A stretch of 64,000 nucleotides of DNA from Streptomyces sp. CC228A (GTDB lineage: Bacteria > Actinomycetota > Actinomycetes > Streptomycetales > Streptomycetaceae), in assembly GCF_021390935.1 (NCBI RefSeq), contig NZ_JAJPUI010000007.1, forward strand, positions 186,001 to 250,000. Direction: 5' to 3'. Positions 1 to 10,489 of this stretch are shown in pieces (the stretch's first letter is position 1; each line of letters opens with the position of its first letter). Below the pieces are notes generated by a model. It was given only the letters and a program-made list of their open reading frames with translations, was not told where the DNA came from and ran no database searches. A program made the position numbers and the translations under genes.

Positions 1-428
1 ACGTTGACGATCCGCCCCCAGCCGCGGGCGTACATGTGCGGCAGGGTCCGGCGCATCAGCAGGAACGGTGCCGTGACCATCACCTTCTGGATCAGGTCGA
101 AGCACTCCGGCGGGAACTCGGTCAGCGGTGCCACGTGCTGCAGCCCCGCGTTGTTGACCAGGATGTCCACCTCGGCCGGGAGCAGGTCGATCGCCCCCGC
201 CTCCGCGAGGTCGGCGACGCGGGCCTCCGCGCCGGCGAGCGCCGCGACCGCCTCGGCCGCCGGGGCGTCCCGGTCCACCACGTGCACGGCGGCCCCCGCC
301 TGCGCCAGGGCCAGCACGCAGGCCCGGCCGATGCCGCTGCCGCCGCCGGTCACCAGAGCCGTACGCCCGCTCAGGTCGACCGGGGCGGCGGGCGGCAGCG
401 CGGCCGGGCGGGGAGATGTGTTCGTCAT
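1..428 (-). CDS. SDR oxidoreductase, 3-hydroxybutyrate dehydrogenase-like (5' part only)
   Basis: Only the N-terminal 142 or so residues lie in the window; the gene runs off the left edge. The ATG is at 428 on the minus strand. After a proline/alanine-rich lead of about 20 residues comes a short-chain dehydrogenase Rossmann start with the nucleotide-binding pattern TGGGSGIG, then the acidic VVDRD turn that favours NAD over NADP, and the NNAG motif followed by LQHVAPLTEFP. The LQHVxP stretch after NNAG is typical of D-3-hydroxybutyrate dehydrogenases, which oxidise 3-hydroxybutyrate to acetoacetate in the cytoplasm. The catalytic Ser-Tyr-Lys set lies beyond the edge and cannot be checked. Its neighbours are a secreted hydrolase of the tannase/3HB-oligomer-hydrolase type and a PHB depolymerase, which fits this role. 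Another SDR specificity remains possible. Confidence 0.75.
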   Translation of the reverse strand, partial: MTNTSPRPAALPPAAPVDLSGRTALVTGGGSGIGRACVLALAQAGAAVHVVDRDAPAAEAVAALAGAEARVADLAEAGAIDLLPAEVDILVNNAGLQHVAPLTEFPPECFDLIQKVMVTAPFLLMRRTLPHMYARGWGRIVN

Positions 429-575
429 GGTCGGAGACCCTAGGGAGCGCCCGGGCCCGGTCCCATGGAGACGGCACCCACAAACCGCCGCCCCAGGGTG
501 GTGGCGGCCACCATGACCGCCGCCCCGGGGCGGGCGACAGCGCCGCCCCGCAGCCGCCCCGCAGCCGCCCCGCGG

Positions 576-2147
<1,572 letters not shown>

Positions 2148-2659
2148 GGGTGTGCCTCCGGTGGGCGCGAACGGGGAACCCGCGGAGGCTATGCCGCCCG
2201 GTCCGCCGGGACCCATGGGTCCGCGCCCCACCCTCCGACGCCCGGTGATGGGTCCGGGCACCATCGCGACCGCGACGGAGCACTACGGCGGCCATCGACG
2301 GCGACCATCACGGCGACCACCGGCCCCACCCGCCCCCGCGCCGCCACCAGACCGCCACCGGACGGCCCCGCGCCGCCACCGCACCGTCTAACGGGTCCGG
2401 TTGACGCTTCGTCGGGACCCACCGGCGAGGGGCCGCACCACCGCTGGCGTCCAGGAGCAGGTCCGGCCAGGGCCGCTCCCTGCAGAAGCGTGCGCGGCCC
2501 CGGCCATGGAGGGCCGGCACACACGAGCGGTCTCCGTCCTGGATGTCCGGGCCATGCCGATCCGGCCACAGGGCTCCCATGATGTGCGTCACACCGACGG
2601 CCCGGCCACCGGCCCGGCGTCGGTCCGCATGCCGTCGACCGCGTCTGGAGGCAGCCGCC

Positions 2660-4237
2660 ATGGCACAGCCGCACACCCCGATCCGCGCCGCGAAGCATCC
2701 CGGCCCCGCGAAGCGTCCCGGCCCCGCGAAGCGCCCCCGCAGCACGCAGCGCCGCGGCCCCGCCGGGCGCCTGCGCCGCCGGCTCACCGCCGCCGCGGGG
2801 GCCCTGGCCCTCGCGGCGGGCCTGGTGGCGGCGGGCCCGCAGGCGTCCGCCGCGGGTCTGGTGGCCGCGGGCCCGCAGGCGTCCGCCGCGAGCCTCACCC
2901 GGATCACCGGCTTCGGTACGAACCCGGGCAACCTGTCCATGTACGCCTACGCACCCGCCGACCTGCCCGCCGGCGCCCCGCTGATCGTCGCCCTGCACGG
3001 CTGCACGCAGAGCGCGGCCGACTACTTCACGCACTCCGGCTGGCCGGAGCTCGCCGACCGGTACGGCTTCGCGCTGGTGCTCCCCCAGACCGGCACCGCG
3101 AACAGCGCCAACGCGTGCTTCAACTGGTTCGAGCCGGGCGACAGCGCACGCGGCCAGGGCGAGGCCCTGTCGATCCGGCAGATGGTGGACGACGCGCTCG
3201 GCCGCTTCGGCGGCGACCCGGGGCGCGTCCACATCACCGGCCTGTCGGCGGGCGGCGGCATGACGGCGAACATGCTCGCCGCGTACCCCGACGTGTTCGC
3301 GGGCGGCGCCATCCACTCCGGCCTGCCCGCCCGCTGCGCGGACAACCTGACCACCGCGTACACCTGCATGTACAGCCCCCCGGACAGGACACCCGCGCAA
3401 TGGGGCGGCCTCGTGCGCTCCGCGGCCCCGGCCGGCACGGCGTCCTGGCCGCGCGTGGCGATCTGGCAGGGCACCGCCGACACCACCGTCCGCCCCGCCA
3501 ACGCCGCCGAACTGCGCGACCAGTGGACCGACGTGTGGGGCATCGGCCAGACGCCGTCCCGCACACGCACCCTCGCCGGGGGCGCCACGCTCGACGTGTA
3601 CGACGACGGTGCCGGCCGGCCCGCCGTGGAGGTGTACACCGTCTCCGGCATGGGGCACGGCCTCGCCGTCGATCCGGGCAGCGGCCCCGAGCAGTGCGGC
3701 AGCACCGGCACGTACTACCTCGACTCCCTGTGCTCCAGCCACCACACCGTCCGCTTCTGGGGGCTCGACGGCGGCGGCCAGGACCCCGGGGCGCTGCCCG
3801 CGCCCACGGGGCTGACGGTGACCGGCACCACCGACACGACCACCACCCTCGCCTGGCAGGCGGTGCCCGGCGCGGCCTCGTACCACGTCTACCGCGGCGG
3901 CACGAAGGTGGCCGCCACCGCCGCCACCGGCCACACCGACACCGGACTGGCCACCGGGACCACGTACGCCTACACCGTGGCCGCCGTCGACCCGTCGGGC
4001 GCGGTCGGGGCCCTGTCGGCGACCGCCACCGCGACCACCACCGGGTTCACGCCCACGTGCCACACGGCGAGCACCTACGACCACACACTCGCCGGCCGCG
4101 CCCACCAGAGCGGCGGCCGCACCTACGCCAATGGCTCCGGCGACCCCATGGGCCTCTGGAACACCTTCACCACCCGCACGCTCCGGCAGACCGCACCGGG
4201 GTACTACGTCGTGGCGGAGCCGGGCTGCCCGGCCTGA
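2660..4237 (+). CDS. secreted PHB depolymerase-family esterase with fibronectin type III domain
   Basis: The start is the ATG at 2660, with GGAG about 10 bases upstream. The protein has a long basic N-terminus, a hydrophobic LTAAAGALALAAGLVAAG core and a duplicated cleavage region. The catalytic domain (about residues 80-385) carries the oxyanion HGCTQS motif, the lipase box GLSAGGG, the acid in QGTADTTV and the histidine in SGMGHG, as in the PHB depolymerase esterase family. An FN3 module follows (about 390-465, with LTWQxVPGAxSYxVYR-like pattern), then a cysteine-containing C-terminal domain of about 55 residues rich in aromatic residues, probably for substrate binding. It should hydrolyse extracellular poly(3-hydroxybutyrate) or short-chain esters. 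It diverges from the minus-strand hydrolase before it. PHB itself is not proven as the substrate. Confidence 0.85.
   Translation: MAQPHTPIRAAKHPGPAKRPGPAKRPRSTQRRGPAGRLRRRLTAAAGALALAAGLVAAGPQASAAGLVAAGPQASAASLTRITGFGTNPGNLSMYAYAPADLPAGAPLIVALHGCTQSAADYFTHSGWPELADRYGFALVLPQTGTANSANACFNWFEPGDSARGQGEALSIRQMVDDALGRFGGDPGRVHITGLSAGGGMTANMLAAYPDVFAGGAIHSGLPARCADNLTTAYTCMYSPPDRTPAQWGGLVRSAAPAGTASWPRVAIWQGTADTTVRPANAAELRDQWTDVWGIGQTPSRTRTLAGGATLDVYDDGAGRPAVEVYTVSGMGHGLAVDPGSGPEQCGSTGTYYLDSLCSSHHTVRFWGLDGGGQDPGALPAPTGLTVTGTTDTTTTLAWQAVPGAASYHVYRGGTKVAATAATGHTDTGLATGTTYAYTVAAVDPSGAVGALSATATATTTGFTPTCHTASTYDHTLAGRAHQSGGRTYANGSGDPMGLWNTFTTRTLRQTAPGYYVVAEPGCPA
2819..2890 (+). repeat. 36-bp tandem duplication in the PHB depolymerase signal region
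   Basis: Two adjacent 36-base copies (2819-2854 and 2855-2890) differ at only two positions and encode GLVAAGPQASAA twice. Each copy ends with a possible signal-peptidase site (ASA-A). The duplication is in frame, so it lengthens the export signal or the pro-region without breaking the gene. Confidence 0.9.
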
Positions 4238-4492
4238 CGGCCACCCCGGTCCCGGCGGCGGCGCGCACCGGCCGCCACCCCGGGACCGACGGGCGCACGG
4301 CGGCCACGGTCGGCGCCGGATGGGCACCGCGCCGTACGACCACCGCACCCGGCGGCTGACGCTGACCCACCCGACAGCACCGGCGGCGCGGCGCCCCCGG
4401 TTCCTGCCCCGCCACGCGAAATCCGCCGCGGATGGCGCGCACGGGGTTGCCAGACAGGGGACGGACTCCTACAGTCCGGGTCCGACCCTCAC

Positions 4493-4506
4493 TGGGAGCG
4501 CTCCCA
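4493..4506. promoter_or_regulatory. CebR-type operator, perfect 14-bp palindrome
   Basis: TGGGAGCGCTCCCA is the classical operator sequence of CebR, the LacI-family cello-oligosaccharide repressor of streptomycetes. It sits 66 bases before the cellulase start. A second, weaker copy with the central palindrome GGAGCGCTCC lies at 4518-4527. The position fits repression of the GH12 gene until cellobiose or cellotriose is present. Confidence 0.9.
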
Positions 4507-4517
4507 CCCTGCGCACA

Positions 4518-4527
4518 GGAGCGCTCC
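4518..4527. promoter_or_regulatory. second, degenerate CebR-like half-operator
   Basis: GGAGCGCTCC keeps the ten central bases of the CebR operator but loses both outer base pairs. It lies 25 bases downstream, centre to centre, of the perfect operator, a little over two helical turns, so cooperative binding is possible. Confidence 0.55.
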
Positions 4528-4571
4528 CGCTACCGCCGACAGCCGGCTCCCCCTCCGAGAGAGGCACCCGC

Positions 4572-5717
4572 ATGCGCCTGTCACCGCACCGCTCACGCAC
4601 CGCACGCGCCGTGTTCGGCGCGCTGCTCGCTCCCCTCGCCGCGGTCGCGGCACTGCTGGTCGCCGCGCCGCAGGCGCAGGCCGACACCACGATCTGCGAG
4701 CAGTACGGCTCGACCGTCATCCAGGGCCGCTACGTCGTCCAGAACAACCGCTGGGGCACCAGTGCCACCCAGTGCGTCACCGCCACCGACACGGGCTTCC
4801 GGCTCACCCGGGCCGACGGAGCCGTCCCCACCAACGGAGCCCCGAAGTCGTACCCGTCGGTCTTCGACGGCTGCCACTACACCAACTGCTCCCCCGGCAC
4901 CCGGCTCCCGGCCCGGCTCAGCAGCATCTCCAGCACGCCCAGCAGCATCACGTACGGCTACGTCCCGAACGCCGTGTACAACGCCTCGTACGACATCTGG
5001 CTGGACCCGACCCCGCGCACCGACGGCGTGAACCGGACCGAGATCATGATCTGGTTCAACCGGGTGGGCCCCGTCCAGCCGATCGGCTCCCCGGTCGGCA
5101 CGGCGTCGGTCGGCGGTCGTTCCTGGGAGGTGTGGACCGGCAGCAACGGCTCCAACGACGTCCTGTCCTTCGTCGCCCCTTCGGCGATCGACAGCTGGAG
5201 CTTCGACGTGATGGACTTCGTCCGGCAGGCCGTCGCCCGCGGACTGGCCCAGGACGACTGGTACCTGACGAGCATCCAGGCGGGCTTCGAGCCGTGGGAG
5301 AACGGCGCCGGGCTGGCGGTGCACTCCTTCTCGTCGACCGTAAACACCGGGAGCGACCCCGGCGGCCCCGGCGACCCGAGCGACCCCGGCGACCCGGCGC
5401 CGACCTGCCGGGTGTCGTACGCCGCCTCCGTCTGGCAGGGCGGCTTCACGTCGAGCGTCACCGTCACCAACACCGGCTCGGCCCCCGTGGACGGCTGGCA
5501 GCTCGCCTTCACGCTGCCGTCCGGCCAGCAGATCACCCACGCCTGGAACGCCACCCTCACCCCCGCGTCCGGAACCGTGACGGCGAGCGCCCTGGCGCAC
5601 AACACGCACCTCGCCCCCGACACCAGCCAGACCTTCGGCTTCCAGGGAACGTACGGCGGCACCTTCACGAAACCGACCGACTTCACCCTGAACGGGACAG
5701 CCTGCGCCACCCCGTGA
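4572..5717 (+). CDS. secreted GH12 endo-beta-1,4-glucanase with C-terminal CBM2
   Basis: The start at 4572 follows a GAGAGAGG ribosome-binding site and gives a standard signal peptide (RTARAVFGALLAPLAAVAALL, cleaved near APQAQA-D). The catalytic domain begins with TTICEQYGSTVIQGRYVVQNNRWG and contains the GH12 nucleophile block NRTEIMIWFNRVGPVQPIG (Glu in TEIM) and the acid/base region near QAGFEPWENG. A Gly-Pro-Asp linker joins it to a CBM2 cellulose-binding module that starts at CRVSYAASVWQGGFTSSVTVTN, with conserved tryptophans and terminal cysteines. The enzyme cuts internal cellulose or beta-glucan bonds outside the cell. Control by CebR is indicated by the perfect operator upstream. Confidence 0.95.
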   Translation: MRLSPHRSRTARAVFGALLAPLAAVAALLVAAPQAQADTTICEQYGSTVIQGRYVVQNNRWGTSATQCVTATDTGFRLTRADGAVPTNGAPKSYPSVFDGCHYTNCSPGTRLPARLSSISSTPSSITYGYVPNAVYNASYDIWLDPTPRTDGVNRTEIMIWFNRVGPVQPIGSPVGTASVGGRSWEVWTGSNGSNDVLSFVAPSAIDSWSFDVMDFVRQAVARGLAQDDWYLTSIQAGFEPWENGAGLAVHSFSSTVNTGSDPGGPGDPSDPGDPAPTCRVSYAASVWQGGFTSSVTVTNTGSAPVDGWQLAFTLPSGQQITHAWNATLTPASGTVTASALAHNTHLAPDTSQTFGFQGTYGGTFTKPTDFTLNGTACATP

Positions 5718-6132
5718 CGCAGACCGGCGCGCCGCTCCCACAAGCCCTGCCCGCGCCCCAGCGGCCCGGCCGCGCCGTCATCCACGGCGGCGCAGTCGCT
5801 GCTCATGACCGTCCCGCCGGTGGGACCGGGGGTCAAGGCCGTCGAACCGGTTCACCCGGTCGCGTACGTCGCCGACGAGCTTCTTCGGGAACGGCCGGGC
5901 GCCACCGCGACGTTGCAGCCGAGCGCCCCGCCGACGCCGCACGCGAGGTCCGCGATATGGATGTCGCCGACGGTGTTCGTACGCGCCGGGGCGACCTGGT
6001 GGCCTCGGCGTGCCGGTCGCGGTGACGCCGGGCCCTACCAGGCTTCGCGGTGGGACCCGGGCAGCCGGTTCCCCACGGCGCGGCGGGTTGGCGAAGCGCG
6101 GGTCCGTGGTGAGCGGCAAGGCACTGAGCGAG
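5718..6132. other. gene-poor stretch between the cellulase and the IS5-type element
   Basis: I see no supportable gene here. One minus-strand frame (about 5900-5990) reads IADLACGVGGALG, which faintly resembles a methyltransferase nucleotide-binding loop. It is neither long nor bracketed by a start and a stop in a convincing way. The stretch is probably decayed sequence next to the insertion element. Confidence 0.4.
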
Positions 6133-7116
6133 TGAGGTTTTCTCAGTGGTGATCACTTCCAGATTTCGTTGAGGACGAGGGCGGCGCGGGCGATGTCGCC
6201 GATCCGGCTTGGGCTGAGCGTGACGTGCTGCAGGGTGCGCCAGCGCTGCTTGAGCTCGGCGGCGGTGCGCTCACCGAGGGCTCGCACGTGCCGCACCAGG
6301 GTGTTGAACACGCGGGTGTCGACGTGCAGTGCCTGTTCGGGCTTGCCCTTTGGGCGGCGGACGGGGATGAGGACGCCGATGCCCGCGCCGATGTAGCCCT
6401 TGTCTGCCAGGGTCGGCAGCCCGTCGGCGGCTGCCTGGTAGAGGGCGGGCAGGACGTGGATGCGGGCTACGGTGATGTCGGGGGTGGAACCGGGCTCGAC
6501 GTCGGAGACCCACAGAGGGGTGCCGTCCGGAGCGGACAGGAACTGGATGTTCCCGCCGAACGCCTTGTGTTTCTGGCTGAACCACAGGTCGTTGCCGTTC
6601 TCTCGAACGCCGGCGAGGCGGTCGGACTCGATCAGCGTGCCGTCGAGGATCACGTGCGTCATGCCCTCGCGGCGGCAGCGGTTCAGGACTTCGTGCAGGT
6701 CGGGGGCCTGGTCGGAAAGGACGTCGATGCCTTCGTGCAGGTAGCGGTAGCCGGTGGCCTGGGAGACGCCGGCGTCTCGGGCGAGGCAATGCACGCAGCC
6801 GCGTTCGCGGAACCAGCGCAGAATCAGCACCGCCTGCCGGAACGGGCCCAGCGCCCGCGAGCCTTTCGGCGTGCCGATGCGTCGTCGGTGCGCGACCAGC
6901 AGGCGGGACAGGTACTCCACGACGTGGCGCGGGACGTCGAGCGTGGCAACATAGGTAACCAACGTGAAGCCTCTGGTTCAGCGGACGATCTTGTGAGAGA
7001 GACCTGTCCTACCAGGGGCTTCACGCCTGTTCGCGTCCGGGCCCCGGTTGCCCGATCCATACCGAGCCGAGCAGTTCACCCGGCTTCGCGAAGATTATTT
7101 CGCTGAGAAAACCTCA
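6133..7116 (-). mobile_element. IS5-type insertion sequence with 14-bp inverted repeats
   Basis: TGAGGTTTTCTCAG at 6133-6146 is repeated exactly in inverted orientation at 7103-7116, bracketing one transposase gene on the minus strand. The element is 984 bp long. Matching short target duplications are not evident at the outer ends (GAGCGAG on the left, GTGGGGCGAG on the right). Either the true ends extend a few bases further or one flank has since been rearranged. Confidence 0.85.
6153..6962 (-). CDS. IS5-family transposase (DDE_Tnp_4 type)
   Basis: This is a 269-residue transposase. An N-terminal helix-turn-helix region (ARDAGVSQATGYRYLHEGIDVL) precedes a DDE domain. The likely acidic residues are in HVILDGTLIESDR, LWVSDVEPGSTPDI and the C-terminal stretch around ERTAAELKQRW. 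The sequence resembles the IS5-group enzymes common in streptomycetes. The start is a TTG at 6962, because the frame upstream closes at a TGA and no ATG or GTG fits. The gene is intact and fills most of the 984-bp element. Confidence 0.85.
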   Translation of the reverse strand: MVTYVATLDVPRHVVEYLSRLLVAHRRRIGTPKGSRALGPFRQAVLILRWFRERGCVHCLARDAGVSQATGYRYLHEGIDVLSDQAPDLHEVLNRCRREGMTHVILDGTLIESDRLAGVRENGNDLWFSQKHKAFGGNIQFLSAPDGTPLWVSDVEPGSTPDITVARIHVLPALYQAAADGLPTLADKGYIGAGIGVLIPVRRPKGKPEQALHVDTRVFNTLVRHVRALGERTAAELKQRWRTLQHVTLSPSRIGDIARAALVLNEIWK

Positions 7117-7120
7117 GTGG

Positions 7121-7306
7121 GGCGAGCCGCTGCGCGCCCTGCCGGCGGCGGATGGTGGTGACGAGATGGGCGGCGGCGGAGAACAACAACCGGAGCCGCA
7201 AAGCGAGGCTCCACCTGCGGATTTCGCCGCTCAGGGCGAGCAGGGGCATTCCGGCCCGCAGATCGAGGTGATCCGGATGATCTTCAGCCGGATCTCGTTA
7301 GGGTGA
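7121..7306 (+). pseudogene. 3' remnant of an unidentified gene cut by the IS5-type element
   Basis: Immediately right of the insertion a frame reads GEPLRALPAADGG and continues through a Gln/Glu/Pro-rich stretch to PQIEVIRMIFSRISLG and a stop at 7304-7306. No start with a ribosome-binding site is present, apart from a poor ATG at 7166. The simplest reading is the C-terminal tail of a gene whose 5' part was lost or displaced. No matching 5' part is visible left of the element. It could also be a 46-residue peptide starting at 7166. Confidence 0.4.
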
Positions 7307-7357
7307 CGGTCAGGGCCCGGTTGGGCCGTAGGACAGACCCACTGTGGAGGGGCGCCG

Positions 7358-7819
7358 ATGTCGTGGGACGAGTGGGAACAGCTCAAGAGCGAAGCCGCTG
7401 AACACCGAGCAACTCGGATGCAGCTCAACCAGCTTCCGGCATTCGGCGGCTCCGGGGGCCGGGACGGAAGCTCCTCCGGAGAGCTGAAGACACAGAAGAA
7501 GGCCTGGGCCCAGGCGGGTGAGGGCGTCAACGGTCTGAAGTCCGACATCAGCCAGGGCCTGAAGAAGCTGGAGGACGGGCAGTCGGGTGTGCAGGACGCG
7601 TCCGGGTGCCAGTCGGCGGCAGCGCAGAAGGAGCTGTACACCTCCTGGAAGGCCTACGTCGGCAAGGTGAGCGACCGCTGCGGCACGCTGGGCGGACTGC
7701 TCGAGCGGGCAGGGCGCGATCTGGCGCTGACCGACAAGGCGATCGAGGAAGAGTTCCAGAACATCAAGGCGAAGTACCGGGACACCGAGGCCGTCGGTGG
7801 TCAGACGAAGGGCCGGTGA
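7358..7819 (+). CDS. WXG100-like small helical protein
   Basis: This 153-residue protein has no signal peptide or membrane segment. It is predicted to be largely alpha-helical, with a short Gly-rich break near residue 35 (GGSGGRDGSSSG) and a W-x-Y type turn in YTSWKAYVGKVSDRC. Composition and length resemble the ESAT-6/WXG100-like partners that precede larger type VII secretion-linked proteins. The ribosome-binding site GGAGG lies seven bases before the ATG. It stops nine bases before the next gene, so the two are almost certainly co-transcribed. The specific partner function is inferred from position and not from a diagnostic motif. Confidence 0.65.
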   Translation: MSWDEWEQLKSEAAEHRATRMQLNQLPAFGGSGGRDGSSSGELKTQKKAWAQAGEGVNGLKSDISQGLKKLEDGQSGVQDASGCQSAAAQKELYTSWKAYVGKVSDRCGTLGGLLERAGRDLALTDKAIEEEFQNIKAKYRDTEAVGGQTKGR

Positions 7820-7828
7820 TCGAGGGCC

Positions 7829-9613
7829 ATGGATCTGGCGACGCTCAGGAAGTTCAAGCCGACCGCTTATGAGGACGCAGCCGACGGCTACCGCGCCACG
7901 GGCGACATGGCCGCCAAGGCCAAGGACGCGATCGACATCCGGATCACTTCCGGCATCCACGCACAGCTCGAAGGCCAGGCAGCGACCGCGGCCCTGAACG
8001 AACTCAAGGAACTCTCGAAGAACTTCCACTACGTGCAGACCGAGTGCGGCCTGGTGAGCACCGCACTGGGCGGCTTCGCGTACGACATGGCCGCAGCCAA
8101 GCGGAAGCTGGACGCGGCCATGGCGGATGCGCAGGCCGCCGGCTGCAGGGTGAACCAGGACGGTTCGGTCAGCTTCCCGGCAGGCGGCGAGGAGATCGAC
8201 GGCAAGGTCCCGGAGGGCGGCACGGTCACGGGCACCGGCGGCCCGACCTCTTCCGTGGCGGACGCGATCTACCGCCAGGCGGCTAACGCACACCCGAACC
8301 CGCACTACGGCAAGGCGCTGGAGTTCGCCAACCGGATCGCCGACGCGCTGAAAGAGGCCACGGACGCGGATGCCAAGTGGGCCCCGAAGCTGCGCGCTTT
8401 GAAGGCCGACGACGACCTGACCGTCTCCGACCGGGACTGGGCTGATGTCGATTCGAACACAGGTGGCGTCCGCGATGCAGGCAAGAACTACGTCGACTCC
8501 CTCCCCGAACCCCCGAAGGACGGCAGTCCAAAGGACAACGCGGCGTGGTGGAAGGGATTGAGCCCGGAGGAGCAGGCGGCGTGGCTCTCGTTGGAGCCTG
8601 CCACTGTGGGGAAGCTCGACGGCCTGCCCTCCCCTGTCCGCGACGAGGCCAACCGCAGCGTCTTCGTCCAAACACAGGCCGAGTACCGGTTGGAGCTGAA
8701 CTCCATCCCTAAGCCACCTGCCCACGAGTGGACCTGGATCAACGCAGGCGGTTACCCGTCTAAGGTGCACACGGACGAATGGATGGAGTGGCACCGTCAG
8801 CACGGAGAACGATACTCCCAGCTGAAGGCGGCCATAGCCGGCATGGACAGGATCCAGCAGCGCTTCGACCAGACCGGGAAAAGGGATCTCCCTGAGGCTT
8901 ACCTCCTGGGATTCAGCCCCGAAGGAAACGGCCGGGCGATCATAGCCAACGGGAATCCCGACACAGCCGACCATCAGGCCGTCTACGTACCGGGGACGAC
9001 AGCGAGGTTGGAGAGCATCGGTGGCGATATCGACCGGATGGTCCGCGTATGGCGTTTGGCCGATGATGAAGCTGACGGCAGAGCCGTGTCCACGATCACC
9101 TGGCTCGGATACGATGCGCCCCAGAATATCGTCACAGACTCTCCCTTCCGTCACTACGCAGATGACGGTGCCCCGGCCTTCAACCGGTTTCTCGATGGCC
9201 TGGAGGCGTCACATGCCGGCGGCTCGGGGACACACCGCACAGTGATCGGCCACTCATACGGCACGACTCTCGTCGGCTCCGCAGCGGACCACGGCACGCT
9301 GAACGCAGATGACGTGATCACTGCAGGAAGCCCCGGGGTCACCGTCGCCACGGCCGAGGAGCTGGACGTGCCTCGGGGACATGTCTGGAACCAGGAGGCA
9401 GACGGTGACGCCGTCCCGGATATCGGCCGTTGGGGACACGGCGGAAACAGGTGGAGACACTACGCGGTGATTCCCAGCGACGAATCGTTCGGCGCCCATC
9501 AGATGACCACGGACTCCGAAGGTCACAGCGGGTACTGGGACGAAGGTTCCGAGAGCCTGATGAATCAAGCCCTGGTGGTGGCCGGACGGTACGACAAGGT
9601 GCAATTGGATTAG
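7829..9613 (+). CDS. DUF1023-type alpha/beta-hydrolase with helical N-terminal domain
   Basis: This 594-residue protein has an N-terminal helical region (about 1-120) like those of WXG100/LXG-type proteins, a spacer, and a C-terminal alpha/beta-hydrolase domain of the DUF1023 type. The nucleophile motif is VIGHSYGTTLVGSAA, the entry motif is TWLGYDAPQNIV, and the terminal acid/His region runs through NQEADGDAVPDIGRWGHGGNRWRHYAV. No signal peptide is visible, as expected for a non-Sec substrate. It sits between a small WXG100-like gene and a lipoprotein gene, in the order partner, effector-like hydrolase, lipoprotein. The substrate is unknown. Confidence 0.75.
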   Translation: MDLATLRKFKPTAYEDAADGYRATGDMAAKAKDAIDIRITSGIHAQLEGQAATAALNELKELSKNFHYVQTECGLVSTALGGFAYDMAAAKRKLDAAMADAQAAGCRVNQDGSVSFPAGGEEIDGKVPEGGTVTGTGGPTSSVADAIYRQAANAHPNPHYGKALEFANRIADALKEATDADAKWAPKLRALKADDDLTVSDRDWADVDSNTGGVRDAGKNYVDSLPEPPKDGSPKDNAAWWKGLSPEEQAAWLSLEPATVGKLDGLPSPVRDEANRSVFVQTQAEYRLELNSIPKPPAHEWTWINAGGYPSKVHTDEWMEWHRQHGERYSQLKAAIAGMDRIQQRFDQTGKRDLPEAYLLGFSPEGNGRAIIANGNPDTADHQAVYVPGTTARLESIGGDIDRMVRVWRLADDEADGRAVSTITWLGYDAPQNIVTDSPFRHYADDGAPAFNRFLDGLEASHAGGSGTHRTVIGHSYGTTLVGSAADHGTLNADDVITAGSPGVTVATAEELDVPRGHVWNQEADGDAVPDIGRWGHGGNRWRHYAVIPSDESFGAHQMTTDSEGHSGYWDEGSESLMNQALVVAGRYDKVQLD

Positions 9614-9687
9614 CCGGTGATCCCTCGGTCTCACAGCCACTGAAGCAACCGTGCCGTGCACTGGCCGACCAAGCGAGGCTCCTCAGC

Positions 9688-10215
9688 GTGAATACCAGAC
9701 TGGGCGCATGGGCGCTCCCCATCTCCATCCTATTGATCACTCTCACAGGGTGCAGCATGAACGAAGAACCGAACAACGTCCCCTTTGCCGGCACCAGTAC
9801 GTCCAGCGCCGCCTCAGATCAGCTGGAGAAGGCGTCCAGTGAAATCTACGACCTGATCACCGTCAAGGGGGAGACGTCGGACAGTCGTGCAGGAGTCATG
9901 GACTGCGCGGGCAAGGATCGGGAGAAGTACTTCCGTGTCTTCCACCCGTGGAGCTTCTATCCTTCCTCAGCGGATCAGCTCGACCAGGCGATGGAGCAAC
10001 TCAAGCAGGATTTGCCGAAGCATGGCTGGAAGATTGTCCAGTACGGCCCTGACCGCAGTCGGAACAAGAACCTTACTCTCACGGCCGACAACGACGAGCG
10101 GAAGTCGAGTGTCAAGATCACTCAGGACGCGAAGAACGACCGTCCGAAACTGAGTCTGATGCTCATCTCGGGCTGCTATCAGATCCCGGCCGACCAGGAG
10201 ATCGAGCGCTTCTGA
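9688..10215 (+). CDS. small lipoprotein, third gene of the WXG100/DUF1023 operon
   Basis: The start is a GTG at 9688 with GAGG upstream. It gives a short lipoprotein signal: NTRLGAWALPISILLITLTGC, with lipobox LTGC. The mature part (about 150 residues) starts with a Ser/Thr-rich tether and then carries a soluble domain with three cysteines (MDCAGK, LISGCYQ). I do not recognise a family with certainty. It follows the hydrolase by 74 bases on the same strand. A surface-anchored immunity or accessory role is possible but is only inferred from the operon. Confidence 0.7.
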   Translation: MNTRLGAWALPISILLITLTGCSMNEEPNNVPFAGTSTSSAASDQLEKASSEIYDLITVKGETSDSRAGVMDCAGKDREKYFRVFHPWSFYPSSADQLDQAMEQLKQDLPKHGWKIVQYGPDRSRNKNLTLTADNDERKSSVKITQDAKNDRPKLSLMLISGCYQIPADQEIERF

Positions 10216-10489
10216 CCTCGACCTCCAGGATGGTCCAGCCGAGCCGTCGTGACGCGGCGCGGCCTTCCACCACCGCCGAGGTGGCCGAAAACCGTGACCG
10301 CCGATTCGGGGGTGCACTAGAGTGACGTGCGCTGCGCACCTTCCCGGAGGGTACGTCGGCGGTGTTCAGGCGCCGGTCCCCGGCTGTGACTGACGAATGG
10401 TCTCCACTGCGTGTCACACGCGGCGTGACTGCGGATGCCCGGAAGGGCGGTCCCGCCATTCCACAGCTCACGCCGAGGAGTGGACACCT

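Noticed and set aside
5833..6156. Possible methyltransferase gene on the minus strand with an ADLACGVG-like loop
   Set aside because: Only one short motif is present, no start signal fits, and flanking residues look unlike a methyltransferase. Kept only as a note on the gap.
6127..7126. Target-site duplication GCGAG around the IS5-type element
   Set aside because: GCGAG occurs on both sides, but four bases off from the inverted repeat end on the right, so it is probably chance.
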